64,000 nucleotides of DNA from UTCHB3 sp964431385. GTDB lineage: Bacteria > Bacteroidota > Ignavibacteria > Ignavibacteriales > Ignavibacteriaceae. This document shows positions 35,540 to 45,294 of the stretch, piece by piece. Every line of letters begins with the position of its first letter. Position 1 is the stretch's first letter. The stretch is taken from contig CAYSJM010000001.1 of assembly GCA_964431385.1 (NCBI GenBank), positions 62,001 through 126,000 of the forward strand, given 5' to 3'. A model generated the notes under the pieces. It did not search any database. It was not told the origin of the DNA and saw only the letters and a list, made by a program, of their open reading frames with translations. The translations under genes were made by a program, and so were the position numbers.

Positions 35540-37831
35540 TTATTTGGATTCATAATGAGGCATTGAGAACCAGAAAGTTGCACCATTATCAACCTCTCCT
35601 TCTGCCCCGACCATTCCACCATGTTTCATTACAATCCTTTGTACAATTGCGAGACCTACACCGGTGCCTTCAAATTGATTCATTCCGTGTAATCGTTGGA
35701 ACACACCAAACAGCTTGTCTTTGTACTTCATATCAAAACCGGCTCCATTATCTGTAACCGAATATATAGTTCGATTTCCTTCAACTTTGCAACTAAAAAA
35801 TATTTGAGGTTTTTCGATTTTTGAAGAAAATTTTACGGCATTGGAAAGCAGATTGTAAACCACTTGATGAATCATGGTTACATCTCCCGAACATTTTTCC
35901 AGAGCCCCTAATTTAAAATCTATCTTTTCACGATCGGACGGAGTTGTAACTTCTGAATAAATTGACTCAACCAACGAGTTCATATCGATAGGTGATAAAA
36001 GGATATCTTTCCTTGCAAGCCTCGAAAAGCTTAAAAGGTCATCGATAAGTTGCCCCATTTTAGTCGAATTTTGTTTAATTATTGAGCAAAGTCTCCTCCC
36101 CTCATCATCCAGTCTGTCCCCATAATCCTCTTCGAGCATGGCAGTAAATCCATTTACGGCACGAAGTGGTGCCCTCAAATCGTGAGAAACCGAATAGCTA
36201 AAAGCCTCCAGTTCTTTATTGGCTGCTAAAAGTTGTTCAGTTCGCTCTTCAACACGATGTTCAAGTTCTGCATTCAATCTGACAAGCTCTTCTCGTGTTC
36301 GTTTCTTTTCGGTTATGTCGGAAAGAATAATTTGAATGGCTGGCATTTTATTAAAAGAAACGGGTGTTTCGATTATCTCCACATCAACATTAGTTCCATC
36401 AAGTTTTACGAAAACAACTTCAATCGGGTACTCTTCTGAAGAACCTGCTAAAAGTCTATAAGATCTTTCAGCTGATTGACTCCTGAAATCAGGATGGATA
36501 AACCCTTCTGTTTCTTTTCCAAGTAATTGGTAATAAGAATCGGCACCCAAAAGGTGAAGTGCTGCGGGATTCAAATAAACTATATTTCCCCACTGTTGAA
36601 CGATAATACCAACGGGTGCAACACCCAGAATGTTTTTATAACGCTCTTCACTCTCTTTTAATGCGAGACCGGCGAGTACCTCTTCCGTCACATCAACAAT
36701 TGTTGAAATCATAAGGTTTGATTCAAATAGAGGAATGTTTGATGCTGTTATGTATCTTAAGACCTCACCCTCTCTTGTAATCGGGATGCTATCCCAGCGC
36801 ATCTGAAGAGGGTCTCCGGTAGAAATATCTTGCAAAACTTTACTTTTCATTATTTCTCTGAATTCAGGATCCTCGTAAACTGCTTCCCAAAATGTGTCGG
36901 GATCAGCTAATTCTTCCCTCGTAGTGCAATAATACTTTGGGAACAGGTCGTTCATGTAGAGAAATTTTACTTCAGGAAAAACTGAATTTACTGCGAGACC
37001 CACGGGTATGTTTTCCATAATAAGTCTGGAAAATTGCTCTTTCTCCTTAATCTCAGATTCGGCTACTTTTAACTGAGTGATATCACTAATGATACCAAAA
37101 TAACCAGAGACTTCACCATCCTCATTAAAAACAAATTTTGATTTGGAGAGAATCCAAAAAAGTGAGCCATCTTTTTTGATGGCATTTAATTCTGTTGCCC
37201 ATAATTTATCACCGGTTGCTTTTCCTGAATTGTATAAATTTTGTTGTTCCGATTCAACTTCTTTTAAAATTTGAATCGAATCCGGAGTAAGAACCTTGGT
37301 TACAGGGAGATTTATGAACTCTTCAATCGTGTAACCAAAAATCCTTGTGACGGAAGGACTGATAAAAGTGGTCTTTTTTTCGAGATCCTGAGTCCAGATT
37401 ATTTCTGAAATATTCTCAGTTATTCTTCGGTGTTTAAGTTCACTTTCTTGAAGGCGTTTTTCGGCTTTTTTCTGCTCAGTAATTTCCTGGAAAAAAATTG
37501 AAATTCCATTCGCAGAAGGGTAAATCCTGTTAGCAAACCATCTGTCCCAAGGTTCAAAGTATTCCTCAATAATAATGGCTTTTTGCGTTTCAAGTGCTTT
37601 TACATAAGCATTTGCAAACTTGGTCCCTTTAGCCTCAGGATACTCGACCCAATAGTTTTTTCCGAGTAGATATTTTGGTTCCCGACCAAGCATTTTACTC
37701 GCATGATCGTTCACATAGATGTAGTTGAATTGATTATCGAAAGCAACTACACCATCACTAATACGCTCAAGCAGGTCCTCGAGCATTTCCACTCTTTTTT
37801 CGGCTTCTGATACAGGATTTTCGGTTGACAT
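35540..37831 (-). CDS. Multi-PAS sensor histidine kinase
   Basis: 763 residues without membrane helices. Four PAS domains lie at about 10-125, 130-255, 260-385 and 395-515; each kinase-proximal PAS ends in a PAC-type linker (ITEKKR). HisKA has His550 (VSHDLRAPLRAVNGF) of the phytochrome-type subgroup, followed by the ATPase domain with DNGAGFD and GTGVGLAI. Residues needed for autophosphorylation are present. No receiver protein is adjacent, and the partner is unknown. It precedes, with a gap of about 110 bases, no co-directional regulator; the GAF kinase lies upstream on the same strand. Confidence 0.93.
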   Translation of the reverse strand: MSTENPVSEAEKRVEMLEDLLERISDGVVAFDNQFNYIYVNDHASKMLGREPKYLLGKNYWVEYPEAKGTKFANAYVKALETQKAIIIEEYFEPWDRWFANRIYPSANGISIFFQEITEQKKAEKRLQESELKHRRITENISEIIWTQDLEKKTTFISPSVTRIFGYTIEEFINLPVTKVLTPDSIQILKEVESEQQNLYNSGKATGDKLWATELNAIKKDGSLFWILSKSKFVFNEDGEVSGYFGIISDITQLKVAESEIKEKEQFSRLIMENIPVGLAVNSVFPEVKFLYMNDLFPKYYCTTREELADPDTFWEAVYEDPEFREIMKSKVLQDISTGDPLQMRWDSIPITREGEVLRYITASNIPLFESNLMISTIVDVTEEVLAGLALKESEERYKNILGVAPVGIIVQQWGNIVYLNPAALHLLGADSYYQLLGKETEGFIHPDFRSQSAERSYRLLAGSSEEYPIEVVFVKLDGTNVDVEIIETPVSFNKMPAIQIILSDITEKKRTREELVRLNAELEHRVEERTEQLLAANKELEAFSYSVSHDLRAPLRAVNGFTAMLEEDYGDRLDDEGRRLCSIIKQNSTKMGQLIDDLLSFSRLARKDILLSPIDMNSLVESIYSEVTTPSDREKIDFKLGALEKCSGDVTMIHQVVYNLLSNAVKFSSKIEKPQIFFSCKVEGNRTIYSVTDNGAGFDMKYKDKLFGVFQRLHGMNQFEGTGVGLAIVQRIVMKHGGMVGAEGEVDNGATFWFSMPHYESK

Positions 37832-37938
37832 AGGGTTTCTCTTTGTTCAGAATATTCTTTTGATACATCGTTAAATTATTCATAAATATCAGAAGAACAA
37901 TGTTTTCCCAAATTTTAATTGATTTCTTTAAATAATAA

Positions 37939-39141
37939 TTATTTTGCGAGCGTAAAATCGAATCTCGTTCCTGCTCCGGGTTGAGAAGAAACGGATATCT
38001 CCCCCCCCATCACTCCAACAAGTTTTTTTACGGTTGCCAACCCGATTCCGTTCCCTCTTCCGCCGAACCTGTCTCTTGACGAGAGTACAGTAAATATCTC
38101 AAAAATTTTGCCTAATGATTGCTGTGAAATTCCTCGTCCGTTGTCAGAAACAAAAAAATGATAGTGTTTTTCCGATTCAGAAAATCCAATTTCGATTTCC
38201 ACTTCATTACTGTCATTGTATTTAATTGCATTGGAGACCAGATTGAGAAGTATCTGCTGAAGTGCAGTCTTGTTTATTTCGAGCCGCACATCAGAATGAG
38301 GATAGACGATATTGACATCTTTTGCCGACGGTATCAGTCGAAGTGTCTCTTGAATAAAATGATCCAAGATTAATTCCTCTTTCGTAAACTTGTCAAATTT
38401 ATAACTGCGGCTATGCTCGAGTATTCCGTCAACAAGGCTCCTCAATCTATCTGAAGACCATTTGATAGCCTTGAGCATCTCTTTTCCATCATCGTCAACC
38501 TTGTCATTATAATCTTCAAGCAGCAACTGTGAGAACGCTGACATACTACCGAGAGGCGACTTGATGTCATGAGCGGCTACAAAAGCGAATTTTTCCAGCT
38601 CAATATTTCTTTCTTCCAACTGTTCGATAATTGAATCAAGATCTAATTTCTTTTTCCTTAGCTCAAACAATTTTACCACCTGCTTGGCTAAAATGATTAG
38701 TGCCCGTTCATTTGCATCGCTAAATTCTCGCGGTTTATGGTCGATAACACACAAGGTGCCCATAGGTAATCCATTAGTTGTCATCAAGGGAACACCGGCA
38801 TAAAAAATAATTGGTGGATCAGTCATTACATTGGGATTGTCAAAAAACCTTTCATCGAGCCGGGTATCAGGCACTATGAAATTGGTACCGGGGTGATTAA
38901 TGGCATGGGAGCACATCCCTAACTCGCGTGGAGCTTCAGTGAATTGTTTCCCAAATGAAGACTTAAACCATTGCCTGTTGGAATCAATCAGATTTACAAA
39001 AGAGATTGGTGTACCGCAAATAAACGAAGCAAGCTCTGTAATTTCGTCATATTCAACCTCGGGCATCGTATCGAGAATTGAAAATGCTTCAAGTTCTTTT
39101 AATCTTTCTTTCTCACGGTGATGTAATTCAGGTTTTATCAT
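37939..39141 (-). CDS. GAF-domain sensor histidine kinase
   Basis: 400 residues. The GAF domain (about 10-165) has LDTMPEVEYDEITELA and a QWFKSSFG segment typical of bacterial GAF kinases, and HisKA has His191 (AAHDIKSPLGSM). The ATPase has DNGRGIS and GNGIGLA. It is soluble by the absence of membrane helices. It is the first gene of a leftward pair with the multi-PAS kinase (107-base gap), so both may act on a common, distant regulator. Confidence 0.92.
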   Translation of the reverse strand: MIKPELHHREKERLKELEAFSILDTMPEVEYDEITELASFICGTPISFVNLIDSNRQWFKSSFGKQFTEAPRELGMCSHAINHPGTNFIVPDTRLDERFFDNPNVMTDPPIIFYAGVPLMTTNGLPMGTLCVIDHKPREFSDANERALIILAKQVVKLFELRKKKLDLDSIIEQLEERNIELEKFAFVAAHDIKSPLGSMSAFSQLLLEDYNDKVDDDGKEMLKAIKWSSDRLRSLVDGILEHSRSYKFDKFTKEELILDHFIQETLRLIPSAKDVNIVYPHSDVRLEINKTALQQILLNLVSNAIKYNDSNEVEIEIGFSESEKHYHFFVSDNGRGISQQSLGKIFEIFTVLSSRDRFGGRGNGIGLATVKKLVGVMGGEISVSSQPGAGTRFDFTLAK

Positions 39142-39194
39142 GGTATTCCTCTCGAATTGATAATTTGATCAGAATTATTTACCGTTTCTTCAGA

Positions 39195-39494
39195 TTAAAG
39201 CACTACTTCTTTTTTTGAAAATAGTGAACGAAGAAACAAAAATATCTCAAACGCAAAATAAGGAGCAACGAGATAAATTAAAGGGTTCGAGTTCCAGGCT
39301 TTCAAGAATTCTAACCTGACTAAATGAGTGGCGGCTGTTGTAATTCCACAACCAGGGCAGTGAGTATGGAAAATTACTTTAAAGAGACAGGGAGGTAAAA
39401 TATCGATAGAAAAAAACACTTGAACCAAAATACCTACAGTAAAACAGGCTGTGAGTATCATGATTGAGGGGTCTCTTCGATACAATTTTTTCAT
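39195..39494 (-). CDS. DUF2752 membrane protein
   Basis: 99 residues with two to three helices and the signature THCPGCGITTAATHLVR followed by A and SNP, the family core. The function of DUF2752 is unknown. It lies just after the TM2-domain gene on the same strand, a pairing seen in other genomes. The conserved Cys pair in CPGC could bind a metal or form a disulphide; this is inference. Confidence 0.8.
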   Translation of the reverse strand: MKKLYRRDPSIMILTACFTVGILVQVFFSIDILPPCLFKVIFHTHCPGCGITTAATHLVRLEFLKAWNSNPLIYLVAPYFAFEIFLFLRSLFSKKEVVL

Positions 39495-39596
39495 TTGGGA
39501 TTGTCATGTTTTAGGGAAAATAAACGGATTTAGTTCGAAAACCGCATATATACAGAGAGGAAAAATCGGGCTGAAATTAAATTCCAGCCCAAAAAC

Positions 39597-39809
39597 TTAT
39601 ACCAAATCTCTGCCGTCAGCCATTTTTAAGCCGCCGGTGATAATCTGAATGAGATCGATGATGGTCCAAATACCACAACCGCCAAATGTGATGAGCATCA
39701 ACCACCAGTTGGAGTGTCCCATCATTAGACGATGAATTCCAAGTCCACCGAGGAAAAAACAAATCAAGATCATAGTAGTCTTGGATTGAACGGGTTTCTG
39801 TTCTGCCAT
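39597..39809 (-). CDS. TM2-domain small membrane protein
   Basis: 70 residues from the ATG at 39809, which has an AAAGG ribosome site. The TM2 core is complete: ILICFFLGGLGIHRLMMGH, then a GGCGIWTIIDLIQIITG helix. TM2 proteins have two helices joined by a short turn and no settled function. A longer reading frame starting at 39953 was not used because its extension has no hydrophobic or family content. Confidence 0.85.
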   Translation of the reverse strand: MAEQKPVQSKTTMILICFFLGGLGIHRLMMGHSNWWLMLITFGGCGIWTIIDLIQIITGGLKMADGRDLV

Positions 39810-40306
39810 AATTATACCTTTTGTTTCTCCTACTCGTAAGGCTTTTCGGTGTCGCCCCGTTTTTTTGAGTGGGTTCTGGACTCCACTTGCTATTAAAAAA
39901 TTGTCTGAAGAATCAGAATCAATTTGAATAAAACTCAAAACAATAAACCACAAAGGAATTGCAGCAAACGATGTAATTCTTCGTTTTAAGTGTTATAACT
40001 AACTTTTGTACAACTAAAAGAATATCGACAATAGATATTTATGGGAGAGAAACTTAACCTTGGAGATAACAAACTATTATTAAAGTAACGGTGGAAATTA
40101 TGTTTTTTTTCTATAACTACCAAACGAAATTCTTAAAATAATTGCAAAAAAATGAAAATATCAGAATAATAATTATGGAAGATACCTGATCCGAAGAAAA
40201 TTGAATCAAACCTTGAGTTTTTAGGGGGATTTTTGGCAGAAGTGAGATATTAGACTTTTAACCCGGCAGGTTTTTTTTGAGGGTTGGAACCTGCCGGATC
40301 AATATT
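39810..40306. other. 497-base intergenic region
   Basis: AT-rich sequence between the TM2 gene and the oxidoreductase, on the 5' side of the first and the 3' side of the second. Apart from the hairpin at 40263-40297 I saw no reading frame with a plausible start and no RNA gene. Confidence 0.5.
40263..40297 (-). terminator. Possible terminator of the MDR oxidoreductase
   Basis: CCGGCAGGTT at 40263-40272 pairs with AACCTGCCGG at 40288-40297. On the minus strand the tract after the stem is only weakly T-rich, so it may be a factor-assisted terminator or simply a palindrome. Confidence 0.45.
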
Positions 40307-41269
40307 CTAAGAAGCGATTTTTATGACTACATTTCCCTTTTTGTGCCCTTTATCTACAAATTCGTGAGCAGCAACAATCTCCTCCATTGGATATACTTTA
40401 TCGATTACCGGATTAAATTTACCCTCAACCACCTTTTGAGCCATAAAATTTAGTTTTTCAGTAGTTTCTTTGCAAACTCCCCCAACAACTTTTACTTTTG
40501 TTGTGAGGTTAGTCCACAATCCTTTCACAACATCAACAGGATTATAATGAACTGCACGCAAATAGTACCCACCCGGTTTTATCGATTTGACACAACCGTT
40601 GAATGGGCATTGGCCTAAAGTATCGTAAATTAGATCGTACTTCACCCCGTTTTTTGTAAAATCTTCTTTAGTGTAATCTATCACAAACTTTGCACCAATT
40701 GATTTCACCATTTCAGCATTTGAACCACTACAAACTGCGGTAACTTCAGCTCCAAAATCTTTGGCTAATTGAACTGCAGCTGTCCCAAGACAACCCGATG
40801 CCCCATGAATAAGCACTTTATCACCCTTTTTAATTTTACCTTTTTCTAAGAAGTACAGACTTGTAAGACCACCAAAAGTGATTGCGGTCGCCACTCCAAA
40901 AGAAATATTTTTTGGTTTGTGTGCAATTACGGCATCTTGCGAAAAACATTTATACTCGGCATAAGTCCCAAATTCAAACCCGGAAGAACCAAAGACCTCA
41001 TCATTTTTCTTGAATAGAGTAACATCTTTACCCGTTTCTTCCACAATTCCGGCAAAATCTATACCAAGAGTCTGAATTTTGGGGGTAAATATTCCATAGA
41101 CAAGTCTCGCTACCCACGGATTGGCTGATCTGATCCTGATATCTGCAGTAGTAACAGTTGTAGCCATTATTTTTACTAAAATCTCGTTATCCCCGGGAAC
41201 GGGTTTTGCCTGCTCCTTAATGTGAAGGACTGATGGTGGACCGTATTTTGTAAAGATGACTGTACGCAT
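40307..41269 (-). CDS. Medium-chain dehydrogenase/quinone-oxidoreductase-like protein
   Basis: 320 residues of the MDR family without structural zinc site. The start MRTVIFTKYGPPSVL and the motifs TLGIDFAGIVEE and GASGCLGTAAVQLA (nucleotide-binding, about 152-165) identify it. It probably reduces quinones, enones or aldehydes with NADPH. No neighbour suggests a substrate. Two Cys in SGCLG and TLGQCPFNG are not conserved catalytic residues of the family. Confidence 0.88.
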   Translation of the reverse strand: MRTVIFTKYGPPSVLHIKEQAKPVPGDNEILVKIMATTVTTADIRIRSANPWVARLVYGIFTPKIQTLGIDFAGIVEETGKDVTLFKKNDEVFGSSGFEFGTYAEYKCFSQDAVIAHKPKNISFGVATAITFGGLTSLYFLEKGKIKKGDKVLIHGASGCLGTAAVQLAKDFGAEVTAVCSGSNAEMVKSIGAKFVIDYTKEDFTKNGVKYDLIYDTLGQCPFNGCVKSIKPGGYYLRAVHYNPVDVVKGLWTNLTTKVKVVGGVCKETTEKLNFMAQKVVEGKFNPVIDKVYPMEEIVAAHEFVDKGHKKGNVVIKIAS

Positions 41270-41466
41270 ATTTTACCTGCATTTTTGATGGCGGTGGATG
41301 ATTAATTGTGATTTGATTAAAGGAAGTGGTGTAACAAAAAGTATTTATACACCTTCTTATGAATACTTTTCAAATTTCAGTAGATGAAAATAATATCAAA
41401 AAAATTGCGATGATGATATATTGGGTTAAACGGTCAGAACAGTCAGCAGGTGGTGAAATTTTTCTC

Positions 41467-42309
41467 TTAAATAAGTCTTAAAACAAGAAATGCGAGAATT
41501 GCTGCTGTGGAACTTCTGTAAATCCATTTAATGTGGTTTCTTCCCTCATCCCCTTTCGAGTTTAGTAATTTTATCATAGAATAGATTAGGACACCATCCA
41601 TAAAAATGAATGGAATAAAGTAGTGAGGTTCAAACCATCCAAGCAGAAAAGGAATAATAGTGAGGATTAAAACAAAACCGAATATCATGCAGCTAATTCG
41701 TAGTACAAAAGCTTTTCCATACTTTATAGCCAGGGAGTTGGAATTCATTTTTTTGTCGCCCTCCATATCCATTGCATCGGCGGCAATTTCTTCTCCCAGG
41801 TCGAGCATTGCAGCCAATAGACCAAAGAAAAAAACCGTTTTTTCTAACGGAAGTCCTACTGTAATTCCGCCATACACAAATGTCATCCCGACAGAAAAAC
41901 TTACCATCAGATTCCCGGGGAGCCCCGTTCTTTTTAGCCTCCAATTATAGAGGAAACCAACCACGGCTAATATGGTGCAGGCTAAAAAGGAGAGAATGCT
42001 TATGAATATGGCGAGTGATAATCCAACAGCAAGTAGCACTAATGATAATAAGAGTGCTCCATTTTTGGAAATCATTCCTGATGGAATTGGGCGAGTGGGG
42101 GCGTTAATTATATCTGAAGCTACATCAAAATAGTCGTTTATGGCAAGAATTGCACCTGAGATTAATGCAACTGAAAAGAATCCGGCAAATATTTGATATG
42201 GTGTTCCGAGTGCCCCAAGTGCAAGCATCTGCCCTGTTATTACACAAATACCGGCTGCGATTGTGAGATCAGGTCTGATTAAAATGAGGCTACCTTTGAT
42301 CCAATTCAT
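41467..42309 (-). CDS. UbiA prenyltransferase, like (di)geranylgeranylglyceryl phosphate synthase
   Basis: 280 residues with about eight or nine helices. The first Asp-rich motif is NDYFDVASD (residues 58-66) followed by the segment NAPTRPIPSG (69-78), and a second is DAMDMEGD (about 168-176). The RPIPSG block and LYNWRLKRTGLPGN are shared with archaeal DGGGP synthases and their bacterial relatives, more than with UbiA, MenA or chlorophyll synthase. The enzyme would add a polyprenyl group to a glycerol-1-phosphate ether or to another acceptor. No partner enzyme (GGGP synthase, G1P dehydrogenase) lies in the window, so the substrate is uncertain. Confidence 0.8.
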   Translation of the reverse strand: MNWIKGSLILIRPDLTIAAGICVITGQMLALGALGTPYQIFAGFFSVALISGAILAINDYFDVASDIINAPTRPIPSGMISKNGALLLSLVLLAVGLSLAIFISILSFLACTILAVVGFLYNWRLKRTGLPGNLMVSFSVGMTFVYGGITVGLPLEKTVFFFGLLAAMLDLGEEIAADAMDMEGDKKMNSNSLAIKYGKAFVLRISCMIFGFVLILTIIPFLLGWFEPHYFIPFIFMDGVLIYSMIKLLNSKGDEGRNHIKWIYRSSTAAILAFLVLRLI

Positions 42310-42433
42310 AAATGGGTAAAGAATTAAGTTGTAAGAAAATGATATTTACGCCAACAAAAATAGTAATTACCATCAACACTCTTCAAATTAAAGAAAATTC
42401 TTTAACCCGCCATGTAATTGAGCAAATGCCTCC

Positions 42434-42473
42434 AAAACAAAAAAGCCCAAGAATCTCTTCTTAGGCTTTTTTC
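42434..42473 (-). terminator. Terminator of the initiator tRNA gene
   Basis: AGCCCAAGAA (42444-42453) pairs with TTCTTAGGCT (42458-42467) with one G-T pair; on the minus strand it is followed by TTTTTTG. It lies directly after the tRNA. Confidence 0.8.
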
Positions 42474-42477
42474 ATTG

Positions 42478-42550
<73 letters not shown>

Positions 42551-42660
42551 ATCAAAAATCTTGATCATATTTCCTGAATAGTAATTGTTATAATTTAGTC
42601 TTCAAATGTAAGCATTATTTCCCAATCCACCAAATAAATAGAAGTACTAATCTTAATCCC

Positions 42661-43368
42661 CTATTTAAGCTCCTCAAAGGTGATGTCCATCAGATCATAC
42701 TTTTGCCAATCTGCAAAGTCATAGTGCCACCACTCACTCTCGAGTGCTTTAAATCCGTGCATTTCCATTACAATTCTTAATAGAGCTCTGTTAATCCTTT
42801 GGGTGACAGAAATATTCTGGTACTTGTGTCCGGCTTTTTCGGTAAAGTCATCAAAAATAGTGGGCATATCGAGCAACTCACCATTGGTCATATCATAGAG
42901 TCCGAGATCGATTGCACACCCTCTGTTGTGGCGACTGCCTGTTTTTGGGCTGGCTGCAAAATCCTCATCCAATACAAAGTCCCAAATCTTTTTTGTGATT
43001 CCATAAGGTCTGTACGCATCATAAATCACTATTCCGATATTATTCAGAGCGAGAGTTTCAGCAACTTTTTTGAGAGCTAAAGCTGCGGGTTTGCGTAAGA
43101 AAACTCCGGCAGAATTGTAAAGCACTTGTTTTGTAACATTATCTGTAGTTGCATACTTTACATCTTTTTTGATATTTGGTACTAAGTCTTCAAGATTCAC
43201 CAATTCGTTATAGTGATGTGCTGCAACTTGTGCGAGATACAAAGTCTTTGAGTTAACAACCTTTAATCCAAATTCATTTACCGGAATTTCAGGTTGAGAA
43301 TAAAGCAGCCCAGTCAGCAGAATTAGAAACGGGATGAGCCGAATCTGAATTAAATTATATTTTCTCAT
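42661..43368 (-). CDS. VanX-type D-Ala-D-Ala dipeptidase (M15D)
   Basis: 235 residues with a signal peptide (MRKYNLIQIRLIPFLILLTGLLYS). The zinc site is visible as His147 (SRHNRG), Asp154 (CAIDLG) and His215 (EWWHYDF), with the general base Glu212. Arg120 in YDAYRP matches the transition-state arginine of VanX. Secreted members cleave D-Ala-D-Ala from cell-wall peptides and may serve recycling; vancomycin resistance is not implied without vanH/vanA. The start overlaps the M14 peptidase stop by four bases (ATGA), so the two are translated together. Confidence 0.93.
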   Translation of the reverse strand: MRKYNLIQIRLIPFLILLTGLLYSQPEIPVNEFGLKVVNSKTLYLAQVAAHHYNELVNLEDLVPNIKKDVKYATTDNVTKQVLYNSAGVFLRKPAALALKKVAETLALNNIGIVIYDAYRPYGITKKIWDFVLDEDFAASPKTGSRHNRGCAIDLGLYDMTNGELLDMPTIFDDFTEKAGHKYQNISVTQRINRALLRIVMEMHGFKALESEWWHYDFADWQKYDLMDITFEELK

Positions 43369-45119
43369 TCAACAACTCTCAAAATTGGATAAACACAATA
43401 ATTTTTATCAAAATAGGGTGATTTTTTATAAAAGAATGAAAGTCTTGCATCGGGATCATTCCTGAATTTTTCATCAGATGCAAGTTTTTCTTCGAACTCT
43501 TTCTTCAGATTGGCATCTGTTTTAAGCATTTCCAAGGCGACTTTTTCCATCACATAGTCTTCAAAATACTCCTTCATTTCAAATATCTGATTAAAAAATC
43601 CCCATGAGAAAAAAGAATCTTCCGATGATGGTTCGAGCAATAAATTGATAATTTTTAATGTCCGCTGGTCACAGGATACAAAAAATGATCCGGCTGGTGC
43701 AACAAATTCCATTTTTGTTGCATCGTACTTAGCTACAGCTCTGAACCGCCCTTCATAAGGTGTCTTTGCAAATGAAAAATCCTTAAACTTTAATTTCTCC
43801 ACTTTGAATTTTTTCTCTGCCGAGAATTTTTCAACTTTTACACCATGAAGTTCCAAAATTGAAACAAGAGACGAGTACTCAGACGGGATTATATATCCTA
43901 GAGGGACTTTCATTGAGTCAGAAGTGTAGATATCATCAAACAGGGGTATCTCTTTCTCAAATTTTTTCCCCGTGTAAACAATTTTTTCTACACCAGAAAC
44001 GAGACTTGTTTCATAAACTGCTTCAATTCCTTTAAACATAATTTTATTGTCGGTTTTATCTTTTGTCGAGAATTTGATGGGCAACCATTTGGCTCCACTT
44101 CCAACAAACTGTTTCATATTGTTGTCAGCTTTATGATTCTCTTCACGAATGATTTTCCCATTCAAAACAAGAAATTTGGCTACAGTTTCCAGCACAGCTT
44201 TTGTTGCAAATACCCTATCCTTGTAAGGTTTCATCATGTGAGTTTCGACCAGCAAAGAAATGCGATTTTGAGCCGCCGTGTAACCTCCTGAAAATCGGGG
44301 TGTTGAAGCCCAATCAAGCATACCGTTTTCGACTTTATTGTCCTTAAAAAAGACATAAGGTGCTACCATCCAACCTGCCGACTCCACATTTTCCATCAAA
44401 TATGGAAGGAAAACATTTTGAGAAAGTTTTGCGAGATTTGGCGAGATGTTGCCGTGTCTCTCAAGTCCGTAAGTTACGGTATATTGATAATCGGCACCAT
44501 CAGTTGTATGGTTGTCAATCGAAAAATCAGGGAGCCAAGCCGAAAAAAGCCCCAACATGGCACGCATTTCGGGAGCATCCGCCTTCATCCAGTCGCGGTT
44601 CAAATTAATATTTTGTGCAGTTGTTCTCCAGCCCATATTTGTGGGTCCATCCTGATTGATCCGATTGTATGCGGAACTTCTTTCATGTCCGTCAACGCTA
44701 AAAATTGGGACAACCAATAAAATTACATTTTCAAAAATCTCTTTATGCTTCCCTTCCACCAGCATTTCCCTTAAAAAAATCATTGAAGCATCTTTTCCCT
44801 CAATCTCCCCCGAGTGAATACCATTTAAAACCAATAATATCGGTTTGCCGGTTGTTCGTGCAACTTCGGGAGAGAATGCTTTGTCTTTAGAGACAATAAA
44901 AACCTTTAGTTCCCTTCCTTGAGGAGAGACGCCAAAAGTTTTATAACTTACAGCTTCATTTGTTTTGGAAAGTTTTTCAAAAAACTGATCTGTCTCTTTG
45001 TAAGTGGAAGTGGCTTTGAAGTTCGATTTCTCAAATTCTGTTTGCCATTCGTTTTGTGAGTAGAGTACAGAAGTGGTAATAATTAAGAATAACAGGCTTT
45101 TTGCAAAAGATCGTGACAA
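43365..45119 (-). CDS. Secreted M14 zinc carboxypeptidase
   Basis: 584 residues from a TTG that gives a signal peptide (MSRSFAKSLLFLIITTSVLYS); no better ATG is near. The zinc ligands are His102 and Glu105 (NGIHSGEIEG) and His204 (DNHTTDGAD), and the catalytic Glu292 lies in LVETHMMK. A C-terminal domain of about 250 residues (from 330) is not recognised. It removes C-terminal residues from peptides. The vanX-like gene follows with a four-base overlap, so the pair forms a peptide-degrading operon. Confidence 0.92.
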   Translation of the reverse strand: MSRSFAKSLLFLIITTSVLYSQNEWQTEFEKSNFKATSTYKETDQFFEKLSKTNEAVSYKTFGVSPQGRELKVFIVSKDKAFSPEVARTTGKPILLVLNGIHSGEIEGKDASMIFLREMLVEGKHKEIFENVILLVVPIFSVDGHERSSAYNRINQDGPTNMGWRTTAQNINLNRDWMKADAPEMRAMLGLFSAWLPDFSIDNHTTDGADYQYTVTYGLERHGNISPNLAKLSQNVFLPYLMENVESAGWMVAPYVFFKDNKVENGMLDWASTPRFSGGYTAAQNRISLLVETHMMKPYKDRVFATKAVLETVAKFLVLNGKIIREENHKADNNMKQFVGSGAKWLPIKFSTKDKTDNKIMFKGIEAVYETSLVSGVEKIVYTGKKFEKEIPLFDDIYTSDSMKVPLGYIIPSEYSSLVSILELHGVKVEKFSAEKKFKVEKLKFKDFSFAKTPYEGRFRAVAKYDATKMEFVAPAGSFFVSCDQRTLKIINLLLEPSSEDSFFSWGFFNQIFEMKEYFEDYVMEKVALEMLKTDANLKKEFEEKLASDEKFRNDPDARLSFFYKKSPYFDKNYCVYPILRVVE

Positions 45120-45294
45120 TTTCTTAGATTCCGTGTTAAATTTTTAATAAAGAAGTGTAATAATTTAATTAATTGGGGTGAAATAATTATTAAATGATTT
45201 TAGCAGGATTACCGAATTCGCTTGAATTTTGTCCCTTATTTCAGTATGTTAGGTAATAGTTTTTCCCAAATAACGGGCAATGGGAGATTGGATC

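Noticed and set aside
42661..43368. VanX-like gene as a vancomycin-resistance marker
   Set aside because: No vanH, vanA or vanRS-type genes nearby; a signal peptide and M14 partner point to peptide recycling.
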